DNA of 64,000 bases from NCBI RefSeq assembly GCF_001682855.1, contig NZ_MAQW01000003.1, positions 1 through 64,000 on the forward strand, in the 5' to 3' direction. Position numbers and translations under genes: made by a program. Shown here piece after piece: positions 33,910-43,318 of the stretch. The stretch comes from Bacillus sp. FJAT-27264 (lineage in GTDB: Bacteria; Bacillota; Bacilli; Paenibacillales; Paenibacillaceae). A model generated the notes under the pieces. The model made no database searches. It was not told the origin of the DNA and saw only the letters and a list, made by a program, of their open reading frames with translations. Within the stretch, counting starts at the first letter, position 1. Each line of letters begins with the position of its first letter.

Positions 33910-34299
33910 TTATAACTTGCCAGTTAAAAATTGCGCCTCGCCTAGACCAAAACTCCAATCAGCGTCCGCATTTTCTACGATATTAACCATTAAATCGCTT
34001 GGCGCGATGCCACATTCAAATTCTAGCCGTTCGGATAGTAGGGAATAGAGTTTTTGTTTCTTCTCCTTTGGTCGGGCTTTACTTACAATGGATAGAACAA
34101 CTAAATTATTTGTACGGTTAATTCCTAACCCCGTATCTTCAATAATCATATGCTCTACTGGGTGTTCATGAACAATTTGATAACGATCCCGCACGGGAAC
34201 ATCGAATACCTCTACGACTACAGCATGAGCAACATCTAAAAGCTTTTTCAGAGTTGCTTTATCGCGCCCTTCAATAAGATCAAAACGAAGTAACGGCAT
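33910..34299 (-). CDS. Tautomerase family protein
   Basis: A 129-residue Tautomerase_2/4-oxalocrotonate tautomerase-like protein. After removal of Met1 the chain begins with the catalytic Pro ([10 protein letters not shown]), and the fold's repeated beta-alpha-beta units are seen in the spacing of DVPVRDRY and [17 protein letters not shown] precedes the ATG. The ribosome binding site lies inside the remnant of a nitronate monooxygenase gene, so the two were once neighbours. Confidence 0.87.
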   Translation of the reverse strand: MPLLRFDLIEGRDKATLKKLLDVAHAVVVEVFDVPVRDRYQIVHEHPVEHMIIEDTGLGINRTNNLVVLSIVSKARPKEKKQKLYSLLSERLEFECGIAPSDLMVNIVENADADWSFGLGEAQFLTGKL

Positions 34300-34320
34300 A
34301 AGGGTCAGCTCCTTCTTTAT

Positions 34321-34486
34321 TAGAAACTCTTGTGTACGCTAATTGCTTGCTCGATGGTTTGCTTGACAGCTCTGTGATCTTTTGAATCGTACTTCGGAGC
34401 TGCTCCGGCGTTAAGTATCCCGCTCCTAGATTGCCCAAACCTCCAGCATTTGAAACAGCTGCTACTAAGTCAGTAGTTGTGGGCCA
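34321..34486 (-). pseudogene. Nitronate monooxygenase remnant
   Basis: The minus strand encodes TTDLVAAVSNAGGLGNLGAG then YLTPEQLRSTIQKITELSSKP, the N-terminal FMN-binding region of nitronate monooxygenases. The upstream ~10 residues and the last ~250 residues are missing; the frame runs on into the tautomerase leader. Confidence 0.75.
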
Positions 34487-34542
34487 CGTTCGAGACTGAG
34501 ATTAAATGAGGCACCTTCAAAGATCATCAGCGGAAATAGAAA

Positions 34543-34571
34543 AGGTCCATGGCGTTTAACGCCATGGACCT
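34543..34571 (-). terminator. Terminator of the DUF896 gene
   Basis: Perfect 12-base arms AGGTCCATGGCG / CGCCATGGACCT with a 5-base loop, then TTTTC on the minus strand. Confidence 0.75.
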
Positions 34572-34682
34572 AATATCACTGAAACAATAGCTATATTGCG
34601 CTCACAATTAAATTGATGAAACGTAAAAATCCTTTTATTGTCTTACGAGCTTTCGCCTATATCATACGCTACAAATTGTCTA

Positions 34683-34871
34683 TTAGTGTTTGAGCGAGTT
34701 GTCGTCGACGAATTCGATCCGATTGAGTTCCTGTCGGAAGTTACTTTTGAAAATTGCCAAGTATTGTTTTCGCAAGCTATCGCGTTCAACAATTTCTTGC
34801 TCGTTCAAGCCTCTGGCTTTGCTTTTTCGTGACAATTCGTTAATTCTGTTAATCAAAATATCCATTTCCAT
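34683..34871 (-). CDS. DUF896 (YnzC-like) small protein
   Basis: A 62-residue helical-hairpin protein of the DUF896/UPF0291 family: INRINELSRKSKARGLNEQE, then REQYL-like RKQYLAIFKSNFRQEL. B. subtilis YnzC belongs here and lies in an SOS-linked operon, but the biochemical role is not settled. AGGAGG precedes the ATG. It lies 28 bases upstream of the monooxygenase stop at 34900, oddly on the same strand downstream of it. Confidence 0.85.
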   Translation of the reverse strand: MEMDILINRINELSRKSKARGLNEQEIVERDSLRKQYLAIFKSNFRQELNRIEFVDDNSLKH

Positions 34872-34899
34872 TCTCTCTTACCTCCTTTTCACTGTTTGG

Positions 34900-35901
34900 T
34901 TAGAATAGATCTGCAAGCAGCTCAAACGAGCGCAATCTTGCCTGATCGTCATAAATCATGCCTGCTGCAATCAACTCATCCGCTCTTGTCTGTTCAACGA
35001 TAGCATCAAGCTTGCGTCGCACCGTTTCCGGACTGCCAACCGCGGAATAGCGAAGCATTCTGCCTTGGACTACCGCCTTTTCCTGCGCATTCCACATTTC
35101 ATCCAGCTTGTCAGTCGGCGGCTGCAAGCGACCGTTCTTGCCGCGCAAGATGCTTAAAAATTGCATTTGTTGCGAGGTTGCCAGCCATTCCGCTTCCTGG
35201 TCGGTAGCGGCAACTACCACATTGACACCAACAATGACATACGGGCTTTCCAGCGCCGCTGAAGGACGGAATTTCCGATGATACAGTTCTAGTGCCTGCA
35301 GCAAATAGTCGGGCGCAAAATGACTCGCGAACCCAAACGGCAAGCCCAGCTGACCTGCCAGCTGAGCGCTGAAGTCACTAGAGCCGAGCAAAATAATTGG
35401 AATATCCAAGCCTTCGCCGGGCACGGCTCTGACACCAGGTGCCGCGCCGCCAATCGCTGGATTAAAATAGGAACGAAGCTCATTCAGCTGCAGAGGAAAA
35501 TCGGCACTGTCTTTGGTTAAGCCTCTCTGAAGCGCGCGTATGGCCGACGGGTCAGCACCTGTCGCGCGGCCAAGCCCAAGATCAATCCGTCCCGGGAACA
35601 TCGATTCCAGCGTACCAAATTGCTCAGCGATCGCGAGCGGTGCATGGTTCGGCAGCATGATACCTCCCGAACCTACGCGAATTTTGGTTGTATTAGCAGC
35701 GACCTGCCCAATAATCAATGAAGTAGCCGAACTGGCTACACCAAGTGAATTGTGATGCTCGGCCAGCCAATAGCGGTGGTACCCCCACTTCTCCGCATGC
35801 TGTGCCAAATCAATGGAATTTCGAAAAGAATCGGCAGGTGTCTTGCCCTCCATTACTGGCGCCAAATCAAGAATCGATAAACGTGTGCTGCGGGTTGTCA
35901 T
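34900..35901 (-). CDS. LLM-class flavin-dependent oxidoreductase
   Basis: A 333-residue luciferase-like enzyme with [42 protein letters not shown] and the C-terminal SFELLADLF. It is the intact relative of the frameshifted copy at 13818..14817. The ATG at 35901 is preceded by AAGGAGG; a start at 35934 would overlap the MarR gene. The MarR gene immediately upstream (16-base gap) and its operator suggest MarR control. An FMNH2-dependent oxidation of an unknown substrate is expected. Confidence 0.9.
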   Translation of the reverse strand: MTTRSTRLSILDLAPVMEGKTPADSFRNSIDLAQHAEKWGYHRYWLAEHHNSLGVASSATSLIIGQVAANTTKIRVGSGGIMLPNHAPLAIAEQFGTLESMFPGRIDLGLGRATGADPSAIRALQRGLTKDSADFPLQLNELRSYFNPAIGGAAPGVRAVPGEGLDIPIILLGSSDFSAQLAGQLGLPFGFASHFAPDYLLQALELYHRKFRPSAALESPYVIVGVNVVVAATDQEAEWLATSQQMQFLSILRGKNGRLQPPTDKLDEMWNAQEKAVVQGRMLRYSAVGSPETVRRKLDAIVEQTRADELIAAGMIYDDQARLRSFELLADLF

Positions 35902-35917
35902 AGGTTGTAGAGCCTCC

Positions 35918-36316
35918 TTATTTCTGGTGTACATTGCGTGCTATACGCTCAATAAAGTCAGTCAGTGCCTGAATTTCGGCGTCTGAAAAATCATCAGTCA
36001 TCTTCTGATAAAATTCCTCACTACGCTGCCACAGCTCTTTCAGCTCCGCTTCGCCAAGCTTGGTCAGAGAAAGCAGCGTAATGCGCTTGTCGGCTTCACT
36101 CTTGCGCGTTGTTATCAGTTCCTGCTGCTTGAGCTGCTGTAAATGCCTTGTAATGGCAGCAGCATCCAGTCCAATCGACGCTTGCAAATCAGGCTGGCTA
36201 AGCTCGCCACGATCATGAATGTAATCTAGTATTTCCAGCTTGGTGCAGCTCGTGTTAACATGTGCACTAAATGCTTGGTTCATTTCTTTATTCAGTACAT
36301 GCAAGCGATAAAACAC
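35918..36316 (-). CDS. MarR family transcriptional regulator
   Basis: A MarR regulator of at least 132 residues. The winged HTH is [29 protein letters not shown] (about 40-70), then the wing [15 protein letters not shown]. The start is uncertain: the GTG at 36316 has no spaced ribosome binding site, while a perfect GAGGTGATC lies about 40 bases further upstream, followed in frame by HIVKKCSDREK. The true N-terminus may therefore lie near 36350 with a rare start codon. Tandem palindromes at 36366..36389 fit autorepression. It is upstream of the monooxygenase at 34900..35901. Confidence 0.87.
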   Translation of the reverse strand: MFYRLHVLNKEMNQAFSAHVNTSCTKLEILDYIHDRGELSQPDLQASIGLDAAAITRHLQQLKQQELITTRKSEADKRITLLSLTKLGEAELKELWQRSEEFYQKMTDDFSDAEIQALTDFIERIARNVHQK

Positions 36317-36365
36317 CTTTTCCCGGTCAGAGCATTTCTTAACGATATGATCACCTCATTATTCA

Positions 36366-36389
36366 TTGATGCATCAATTGATATATCAA
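36366..36389. promoter_or_regulatory. Tandem palindromes, probable MarR operator
   Basis: TTGATGCATCAA immediately followed by TTGATATATCAA. Both are 12-base perfect dyads of the MarR-family kind and lie in the MarR-monooxygenase promoter region. Confidence 0.75.
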
Positions 36390-36670
36390 GGATTATAGCT
36401 AACCTACTTAAGAAATGCAACCTTAACTACTTTCCGGCTTGCAACAGTGCGGATCGACAAGGCAAATCGACGAGTTTCTATGCCCAATGGGATGACACGT
36501 GTCTAGATACTCGAATGGATAATTTTAGGTAGATTTATTCATCGATAAATGGTACATTATTTTGGGATAAATAGAACAGGTGTTCGTATTCGATGTGTGT
36601 TATTGGGATCACGCGCAAGTCAGAATATACGTTTTGTCTCATATTATTAATATTTGGGAGGATATCGGAC

Positions 36671-37483
36671 ATGTCAAAGAACTCTGCTTATCGAACAAAC
36701 ATTATAGGTGCTGGCGAGGTTGGTAGCGCTATTACGGTTGAGATGGCTAAGAATTCTATTCACAAAACAAATAGCATCTTTTGGGACACACAAGGAAATG
36801 ACGTCATAGGAGCAACAGCACTCCCTTTCTATGGAGCATTTGTCTCAGAAGAGAAACTTCAGCTTTTTGGCGATGTTTCAGGGAAAACAATGCTGGAGAT
36901 CGGCTGTGGAAGCGGCCATTCCTTGCAGTATCAAGGGGAAAACGGAGCCTCTGAATTATGGGGTACAGATATCTCAGAACGACAAATCGAAAAGGCAACG
37001 CAACATTTAGAGGCATACGGCCTTTCAGCAAAATTCATCTGTTCTCCCATGGAAGAAGAATGTGGCATACCCGTGGATTATTTTGACTTTGTTTATTCTG
37101 TTTATGCTATAGGCTGGACCACCGAGCTTGAGGGTACTTTTAGCCGGATTGCTTCTTATCTTAAAAAAGACGGTGTGTTTATTTTCAGCTGGTCTCACCC
37201 TATACATAAATGTGTTGCTGCAGAAAATGATATACTTGCTTTTAAAAAATGCTATTTCGATAAATCTTGGTATTCGGTAGCTCTTGGTGAGGGTGAAATC
37301 ACCTTATCGGATCGCAAACTATCAACCTATGTGAATGCGCTCTCAAAAGCGGGATTTGTTATAGAGGAAATGGTAGAGGAATCTGATGATGATCTTTTGC
37401 AAACACATGACGAAAACATTGATTTTGCCAAAAAAGCAAAAATGCTCCCGGTAACTTTTGTGATCAAAGCAAGAAAACTATAG
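36671..37483 (+). CDS. SAM-dependent methyltransferase, class I
   Basis: A 270-residue methyltransferase with motif I LEIGCGSGHSL (about 78-88), GTDISERQIEKA for the ribose acid loop, and SYLKKDGVFIFSWSHP. GGGAGG lies nine bases before the ATG at 36671; an ATG-like start at 36593 has no ribosome binding site. The N-terminus is odd: MSKNSAYRTN is repeated as MAKNSIHKTN with a Gly-rich stretch (IIGAGEVGSAI) between, as if the start had been duplicated or extended. It is transcribed alone. Substrate unknown. Confidence 0.85.
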   Translation: MSKNSAYRTNIIGAGEVGSAITVEMAKNSIHKTNSIFWDTQGNDVIGATALPFYGAFVSEEKLQLFGDVSGKTMLEIGCGSGHSLQYQGENGASELWGTDISERQIEKATQHLEAYGLSAKFICSPMEEECGIPVDYFDFVYSVYAIGWTTELEGTFSRIASYLKKDGVFIFSWSHPIHKCVAAENDILAFKKCYFDKSWYSVALGEGEITLSDRKLSTYVNALSKAGFVIEEMVEESDDDLLQTHDENIDFAKKAKMLPVTFVIKARKL

Positions 37484-37544
37484 TATGCGATAGCTCAAGC
37501 CATGAAATAAGAAGAATGTACTCCGATTCCCTTCGTGCATAAAT

Positions 37545-37573
37545 AGAGCAATCGCCTTAGGGGCGATTGCTCT
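37545..37573. terminator. Terminator between methyltransferase and GH2 genes
   Basis: AGAGCAATCGCC / GGCGATTGCTCT with a 5-base loop; serves convergent genes. Confidence 0.8.
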
Positions 37574-37593
37574 TAATTAAGGGATGAACTTCT

Positions 37594-39363
37594 TTACGCC
37601 ATATTAATCTCCCGGACCTTCTCCAACGTCACTTTCGGTTTACGGTCTTCGGTCAGCAGGCCGTTTACCTCATCTTGCACGTCCGTAATCTGTGTATAAC
37701 AGTAGCCGGAAATAAACGGAATGGCTTTAATCGCTCTGGTTATGCTGCCAAACCGCTCCAGGAAAGCTTCTTCGTTATCCACCTGATTGCCGTACCCCCA
37801 GCCCTGTTCGCTCTTGAAAGCAATTCCTCCAAACTCGCTGATGATAATCGGTTGGCCTTTATAACTGTAGCCTTGGGCGAAGGCAAACTTCCACTCGTTG
37901 TACGTACCGCTATTACCGGTGATAGAGTCTTTATCCTTGTAAGTTTCGTACAAATCTTCACCCCGCTCCACATAATCATGAAGGGTCAAAATATCAGAAA
38001 CAGTGTGCTCCCATCCGTCATTGGTGATGACCGGACGATAGGGATCGATAGATTTGGTTAGATGATAAATGCCTTCCGTAAATTTTTGCTGCCGGACATC
38101 ATGAATAATATTCTGAATGCCCCACGATTCGTTAAAGGGTACCCAGGTGATAATGCAAGGATGATTGTACTGCTGCTGCACGACCTCTAACCATTCCTTA
38201 GTAAAACGCTCCACGGCCTCATCGTTATATTCATAAGCGGCTGCCATTTCGGACCAGACCAGCATACCTTTTACATCGCACCAGTATAGGAACCGGGCGT
38301 CTTCAATTTTCATATGCTTACGTAGACCGTTGTAGCCCATCTCGGCGATCGCCTCGATATCTTCAATCAGCGCCTCTTCGGACGGAGGCGTCAGATGACT
38401 TTCGGTCCAGTAACCCTGATCCAGGATCAGTCTTTGATACAGTGGAATATTGTTCAATAGGATTTGTCCGTCTTTGATCGAAATTTTACGCATACCGAAA
38501 TAAGAGCCTACCCGGTCGATCTCACGTTCTCCTTCGTACAGCACAAACTCCACGTCAAACAAATTCGGATTACCCGGCGACCACAGGTTTTGCAGCCAAG
38601 GCCCGTTAATGCCGTTCATCATGCTGGTTTCCACCGATAGCCAGTCTCTGTCCACCGAAAGGCTCAGCTTTCTTACCTTTTCCCCCTTAAATGTAATTTC
38701 TGTCTCCAGCCGGAGATCCTTATTGTCTTTTGTACCGTGCATGCGAAAATCAAACCGGATCATTTGACGATCGATGTCCGGCGTCATTTTCACCATATCC
38801 AGGCGGGTTTCATGAACATGTTCGAGCCAGACGCTTTTCCAAATGCCTGTCGTCTGCACATAGAACGAGTCATGATTCCGGCCGGCCCAGCGCTGCTTGC
38901 CCCGGGGTTGCAGACAGCTGTCACTGTCTTCGACCTTCAGCACAATCTCATTTTCCCCGCCTTGCGCCAGCAGATCGGTAATATCAAAGGAAAACCGGGC
39001 ATACGCCCCTTCATGTTCCCCCGCAAAACTGCCGTTAACCCAGCAGGTAGCTTTATAATCCACACCTTCAAAATGCAATATCGTCCGTTTCCCTTCCGCC
39101 TCTGGAGAAAGCGTCAGTTGTCTGCGGTACCAGATCTGCGGATGGAACTTCTCCTCTCCAATCCCGCTCGCCCCTGTTTCATAGGTAAACGGAACGTTTA
39201 TTTTTTGTGAGTCCGGAAAATGGTCCATCCAACGTTCTGCAACGCCGGCTTTGTCATCATCGAAGCTGAAATCCCACTCCCCGTTCAGATCCAGCCATAG
39301 GCTCCGTACAAATTGAGGTCGCGGATAGTTTTTCATATAAAATTTCGTAGTTGCTGCGGGCAC
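37594..39363 (-). CDS. Glycoside hydrolase family 2 protein
   Basis: A 589-residue GH2 enzyme lacking a signal peptide, so cytoplasmic. The jelly-roll sugar-binding domain (SLWLDLNGEWDFSFDD, later WYRRQLTL) precedes the immunoglobulin-like domain and a TIM barrel. E412 in FNESWG is the acid/base and E510 in IISEFGG the nucleophile. At 589 residues it is shorter than LacZ and close to beta-glucuronidase/mannosidase-like GH2 enzymes. The start is a GTG at 39363 following AGGTG. A divergent AraC-type regulator suggests induction by a sugar. Confidence 0.9.
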   Translation of the reverse strand: MPAATTKFYMKNYPRPQFVRSLWLDLNGEWDFSFDDDKAGVAERWMDHFPDSQKINVPFTYETGASGIGEEKFHPQIWYRRQLTLSPEAEGKRTILHFEGVDYKATCWVNGSFAGEHEGAYARFSFDITDLLAQGGENEIVLKVEDSDSCLQPRGKQRWAGRNHDSFYVQTTGIWKSVWLEHVHETRLDMVKMTPDIDRQMIRFDFRMHGTKDNKDLRLETEITFKGEKVRKLSLSVDRDWLSVETSMMNGINGPWLQNLWSPGNPNLFDVEFVLYEGEREIDRVGSYFGMRKISIKDGQILLNNIPLYQRLILDQGYWTESHLTPPSEEALIEDIEAIAEMGYNGLRKHMKIEDARFLYWCDVKGMLVWSEMAAAYEYNDEAVERFTKEWLEVVQQQYNHPCIITWVPFNESWGIQNIIHDVRQQKFTEGIYHLTKSIDPYRPVITNDGWEHTVSDILTLHDYVERGEDLYETYKDKDSITGNSGTYNEWKFAFAQGYSYKGQPIIISEFGGIAFKSEQGWGYGNQVDNEEAFLERFGSITRAIKAIPFISGYCYTQITDVQDEVNGLLTEDRKPKVTLEKVREINMA

Positions 39364-39497
39364 TTTAGCACCTATCCTCTCTGATCGCTGAAGTATTCTC
39401 TGTATTTCTTATCACAGATTACTATCTTGTTCAGAGAAAGAAAATGATTTATCCTATCTAATGACTGATCTATTATCTTTTTAAGGAGCGAAAACCT

Positions 39498-40289
39498 TTG
39501 ATATATTTAAAGCGGTGCGGATATAATGTTATTCATCCAGAGGGTTTTACCATCGACCGCCCGGACGGCTCCGGCGATTACGTATTTGTCTTCTTCCGGA
39601 GTAGAATGGAGCTTAGGATTCAGTCAAACGTTGTGTTTGCTGAACCTAATTCCTTTATTATTTTTAACAAAAATAGCCCGTATTTCTACCGTGATGCCGA
39701 ACAACCGCTGGTCCATGACTGGTTCCATTTTGAGATGGAGGAAGCGGAGTCCTTTTTCGCTCGGCTGAATCTCCCTCTGGATACCTTAATCAAAGCACAC
39801 GACCCCTTTTATATTTCCAGAAAGGTGAATGAGATTCATTGGGAGAATCTGCAGAACGGAACCTTCCGCAATGAAATCATCGATTATACCATTCGCTCTC
39901 TGTTCATGAAGCTTAGCGATATTCGGAATCATGTGGAGCCTCACAATCAAATTAGTAAATACTACGATTCGTTCCTGAATTTGAGAAATGAAGTGTTCAG
40001 TTCTCCTTCTGTTTGCTATACCGTCGAATTTTTGGCAGATAAGATGAATATGAGCCGGTCTTATTTTCAGCATATGTACAAACAAATCTTCGGCATATCG
40101 GTAATTAATGACATCATTCTTAACAGGCTAGGACATGCCTCCTATTTACTGAAGAACACATCGTATACAATTAGCCATATTTCCGGCATTTGCGGTTATG
40201 AGAACGATGTACACTTTATGCGGCAATTCAAAAAGTTCGTAGGTCTAACCCCGAGTGAATACAGAGGAAGGTCTGATGTTGGTCATTAA
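39498..40289 (+). CDS. AraC family transcriptional regulator
   Basis: A 263-residue AraC/XylS regulator: an N-terminal cupin-like sensing domain (FTIDRPDGSGDYVFVFF) and a C-terminal double HTH (FLADKMNMSRSYFQHMYKQ, then ISHISGICGYENDVHFMRQFKKFVGLTPSEYR). The start is a TTG at 39498, eight bases after AAGGAG. It is divergent from the GH2 gene across a 134-base region and most likely activates it in response to a sugar. Confidence 0.9.
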   Translation: MIYLKRCGYNVIHPEGFTIDRPDGSGDYVFVFFRSRMELRIQSNVVFAEPNSFIIFNKNSPYFYRDAEQPLVHDWFHFEMEEAESFFARLNLPLDTLIKAHDPFYISRKVNEIHWENLQNGTFRNEIIDYTIRSLFMKLSDIRNHVEPHNQISKYYDSFLNLRNEVFSSPSVCYTVEFLADKMNMSRSYFQHMYKQIFGISVINDIILNRLGHASYLLKNTSYTISHISGICGYENDVHFMRQFKKFVGLTPSEYRGRSDVGH

Positions 40290-40325
40290 TTCTATATGTG
40301 CCTCTCTCATATCTCTATAATAAAA

Positions 40326-40361
40326 AGGCGCAAGCCCTCCCTGTCTCGGGGGCTTACGCCT
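40326..40361. terminator. Terminator between AraC and stalk-domain genes
   Basis: AGGCGCAAGCCC / GGGGCTTACGCCT stem between convergent genes. Confidence 0.75.
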
Positions 40362-40391
40362 AGGATGTGGTCGTTATTCATTTACCGTTGT

Positions 40392-41318
40392 TTAGTAGGT
40401 AGTATAGTACATAGGGACCAAGTCACCATCGTTGTCAATCAAATAACCATCAAACACTTTCGTTTTTACATTGTAACTTAAATAGAAATTAGATTTACGA
40501 ATGTGGTAATACCCATTATTTAAAGCTTCAATGTTCTGGGAGCCAAATGCATCCGTATAGATCGGAGAATCAAAGTCTAAATACACAACAAAACTTACAT
40601 CATATGTGCCGTATTTGGATTGGAGGTCTTGTGCGACAGGCTTCAATAATCTGAAGATGTGAGTGCTATCTGATGCATTATTGATTAGGGTTTTGAAATT
40701 TTCAAAGTCAAACTCTACGCCAATAAGTAATTTATCTTTAACAACTGTAATGTACGATACGTTGTATTGACTGCCATCTGCGGATAACTTTGAGTAATTT
40801 TGATCTAGATAGTTTTGGATTTGTTGAGGTGTTGGTGTTGACGTTGACGTGCCAGGTTTAGGAGCCTGGGTCGCTGGCATGATGAATGGAGTGTTACCAT
40901 TGCCACTAAAAACCTCAATGATATTGCCATTGTTTGTGATATTTAAAGATGCGCCAGTTGCTTCACTGATGAATCTTAATGGAACGAATACTTTTCCTCC
41001 TACAACAGTAGGTGCGACTTGGAGTTTCACTGGTGCACCGTTTACATATGCTGTTTTATTACCAACATTAAGAATAATTTTAGTCTCACCTTTAGTAGCA
41101 ACAACTTGCTTTTTCTGTTGATCCCAAGAAGATGTTATTCCTAGCATCTTAAATACAGGTGTGAATTGAACTAAAGTAGTACCGTCAACGACGATAGGAC
41201 TCTGATCAAATAGAACCGCTTGTCCATCGACAACAACGTTCTTTCTAGCGTCTGCACTTACACTTGAAGACATAAGTGTTAGTAGCAGTGTGATGATGAT
41301 TGCAACTTGCTTTTTCAT
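40392..41318 (-). CDS. Secreted copper-amine-oxidase N-terminal (stalk) domain protein
   Basis: A 308-residue exported protein. Residues 1-22 form a signal peptide (KKQVAIIITLLLTLMSSSVSA). The stalk domain that follows (about 28-145: VVVDGQAVLF, then FVPLRFISEATGASLNI) is a repeat module common on Paenibacillus surface proteins. A Pro/Thr linker (PKPGTSTSTPTP) leads to a C-terminal domain of unknown type (about 170-308) rich in Asp, Tyr and Phe. AAAAGGAG precedes the ATG. It stands alone. Adhesion or wall association is likely, but no activity can be assigned. Confidence 0.85.
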   Translation of the reverse strand: MKKQVAIIITLLLTLMSSSVSADARKNVVVDGQAVLFDQSPIVVDGTTLVQFTPVFKMLGITSSWDQQKKQVVATKGETKIILNVGNKTAYVNGAPVKLQVAPTVVGGKVFVPLRFISEATGASLNITNNGNIIEVFSGNGNTPFIMPATQAPKPGTSTSTPTPQQIQNYLDQNYSKLSADGSQYNVSYITVVKDKLLIGVEFDFENFKTLINNASDSTHIFRLLKPVAQDLQSKYGTYDVSFVVYLDFDSPIYTDAFGSQNIEALNNGYYHIRKSNFYLSYNVKTKVFDGYLIDNDGDLVPMYYTTY

Positions 41319-41550
41319 TTAAATATTCTCCTTTTAAGCATAATCTAGGTAGTTCGATATCATGGTTTATACATGTGGTTAACCAAGACTTTTTACCTAG
41401 TAATATATTACTATTTTATATAATCGATTAACAGGTCATATTTTCCAAAATTACTTATAAGAAAATCTTTTGGAGGAATTTTGAAAAGGTTTTTTATCTT
41501 CAAGCTGATCAATCGCTGAAGAAGTCTGCTTCTATACGAGAGAGTGAAAC

Positions 41551-41580
41551 AAAAAGAGCCCTCGTTTTGGAGGGCTCTTT
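41551..41580 (-). terminator. Hairpin downstream of a lost gene
   Basis: AAAGAGCCCTC / GAGGGCTCTTT with TTTTTG on the minus strand. It sits 40 bases after the TraX-like remnant, consistent with being its former terminator. Confidence 0.7.
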
Positions 41581-41619
41581 AAAGATAAATTCTCAAAGTC
41601 CATTCTGTTCCAGGTATTC

Positions 41620-41712
41620 TTACCTCAATATAAATTCCAGTATTGATAATATCCATAAATGCAAAGGATAAAAGACGTAGAATAAATATTTGGAAAAGTT
41701 AATGGTATGCAT
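41620..41712 (-). pseudogene. TraX-like C-terminal remnant
   Basis: The minus strand encodes FSKYLFYVFYPLHLWILSIL before a stop, matching the C-terminal KYFFYxFYPLHL motif of TraX-family membrane acetyltransferases. No upstream coding sequence is intact. The stretch 41713..41966 holds further open but unidentified fragments in two frames. Confidence 0.5.
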
Positions 41713-41966
41713 ACGAGTTCTTCATCCTTTGATTCTTTTAATTTAGAAATGAAAGAGTTCTTTTTTCAAGGCTTTAGTATAACTGATTTATTGCCTCCTT
41801 GCATCTCACCTTGCCCCGAAAGGACGGGCATTTATCTTACTTTTGCTAGTGACTACATCGGTATCCCTTTGTTATTCCTAGCCATCATTTCAAATCCTGA
41901 GTTTTTCCTGTCACCCCAATGGGCCGTGCTGCCTGTGACAGTAAACCAGCAAACCGATTACAGCTT

Positions 41967-42605
41967 CTATTCAAGAATATGACAATCCTCTAATATTTCC
42001 GGCTTATAGCGCATGCTATCTGCATCGGTAATTGAACGAATGACTTTACACGGAACGCCTGCAGCGAAGGAGTTTTCTGGAATATCATGTGTTACAACGC
42101 TCCCTGCACCAATCACGCAGCCGTCACCGATCGTTACACCTCCACAAACCGTTACATTGGCAGAGAGCCATACATTGCTGCCGATAGTTACGGGCTTTGC
42201 ATAGCATAAGGATTTGATATCTCCATGTTGATCAATCATCTGTTGACGCTCTGCGGCAATAAAGGGGTGACTCGGGGTAACAATGGTTACATTGGGGCCA
42301 AACATTGTATGATTCCCGATGGTAACCTTGGCATCATCCTGCACAGTAAGGTTATAATTGGCGAAGAAATGATCGCCGATCTCGGTATGGACTCCATAAT
42401 GAAAAAAAATCGGACCTTGCATAAAGCAATGCTCTCCCTTACTAGCAAGCAATTGCTTAAGGATGTCTTCGCGTTCTTCAGTCTGCTCCTCAAACGTACT
42501 GCTATATTGTTGGCTAAGGTTGTGAGCACGCCGTTTGATCTTTTTTAGCTCAGGGTGACCTGGACTAAATAATAGGCCACGAAAAATTCTCTCTTCTTCT
42601 GTCAT
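41967..42605 (-). CDS. Sugar O-acetyltransferase, hexapeptide-repeat (maltose/galactoside type)
   Basis: A 212-residue left-handed beta-helix acetyltransferase like Maa/LacA. The N-terminal helical mac domain (LFSPGHPELKKIKRRAHNLSQQY) is followed by hexapeptide coils (HTEIGDHFFANYNLTVQDDAKVTIGNHTMFG, IGSNVWLSANVTVCGGVTIGDGCVIGAGSVV) and the active-site histidine in TPSHP. The acetyl donor is acetyl-CoA and the acceptor a sugar. The start has GAGGGG upstream. It begins directly after unassigned sequence; no operon partner is evident. Confidence 0.9.
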   Translation of the reverse strand: MTEEERIFRGLLFSPGHPELKKIKRRAHNLSQQYSSTFEEQTEEREDILKQLLASKGEHCFMQGPIFFHYGVHTEIGDHFFANYNLTVQDDAKVTIGNHTMFGPNVTIVTPSHPFIAAERQQMIDQHGDIKSLCYAKPVTIGSNVWLSANVTVCGGVTIGDGCVIGAGSVVTHDIPENSFAAGVPCKVIRSITDADSMRYKPEILEDCHILE

Positions 42606-42742
42606 CGTTATAACCCCTCTGGTTTAGGTTTGATTTATCTTTGTATCCGATGAAATTATTAAATATTTAATAAATAGGCTTTATAAAGTAAATACATAAT
42701 GTTCGATCTCCACCATTTTGTCAAGGAAGGAATATTAAAAAA

Positions 42743-42763
42743 CCTCGGAAATGTTATCCGAGG
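42743..42763 (-). terminator. Terminator after the frameshifted GNAT
   Basis: CCTCGGA / TCCGAGG stem followed on the minus strand by TTTTTTAAT. Confidence 0.8.
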
Positions 42764-42845
42764 CCTAATTTATACTGTAAGTTCAATTTCGATATACTCT
42801 GGTCCGATAAGCTATATAAATAATCTGGTGTCTCACAAATTCTTT

Positions 42846-43318
42846 TTACTGTAAGATTTTAAGCAAGTTGTACCAGCTTATACCACCGTGCTTGGAATCA
42901 GAAAGCCCGTGGTTCACAAATCCTAACTTTTCGTAAAAAGGAACAAGTTCTTCTTTACACATTAAAGTAATTCCTGATCGTCCATTCTCTATAGAAATAG
43001 ACTCCATTTTATCAATTAGATACTTCGCTAACCCTTGATTTCTCGCCTGTCTGGATACTGCTAATCCTAAAACACTTTGATAGCCTCCTTTCTTTGGATT
43101 TTCTTTTATTTTCGTAAAAAGATCGTCTGTTATATAAGGCTCAGTAATAATAGGTCCATTAATATAACTTTTTCCGCAACAATAAACGTGTCAGCGATTA
43201 ATCCAATTCTCTCCACAAAAGCTTCTTTGCTGGCCGCTTCTTCTTTGGAAAAACCTTCATTTTCAATGAAAAGCAACTGCTCCAAATCCTTAAGCTGAAC
43301 ATTCCGTAAAGTAATCAT
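42846..43318 (-). pseudogene. GNAT acetyltransferase, frameshifted
   Basis: The ATG at 43318 (GAGG upstream) opens a frame for MITLRNVQLKDLEQL to FIVAEKVIL, then a stop follows. The remaining fold continues in another frame: YINGPIITEPYITDDLFTKI, LGLAVSRQARNQGLAKYLI, FYEKLGFVNHGLSDSKHGG and the end. A deletion near 43165-43175 (the EKDGKVIGYINGP region of intact relatives seems shortened) explains the shift. The CoA-binding motif is intact but not joined to the N-terminus. Confidence 0.8.
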
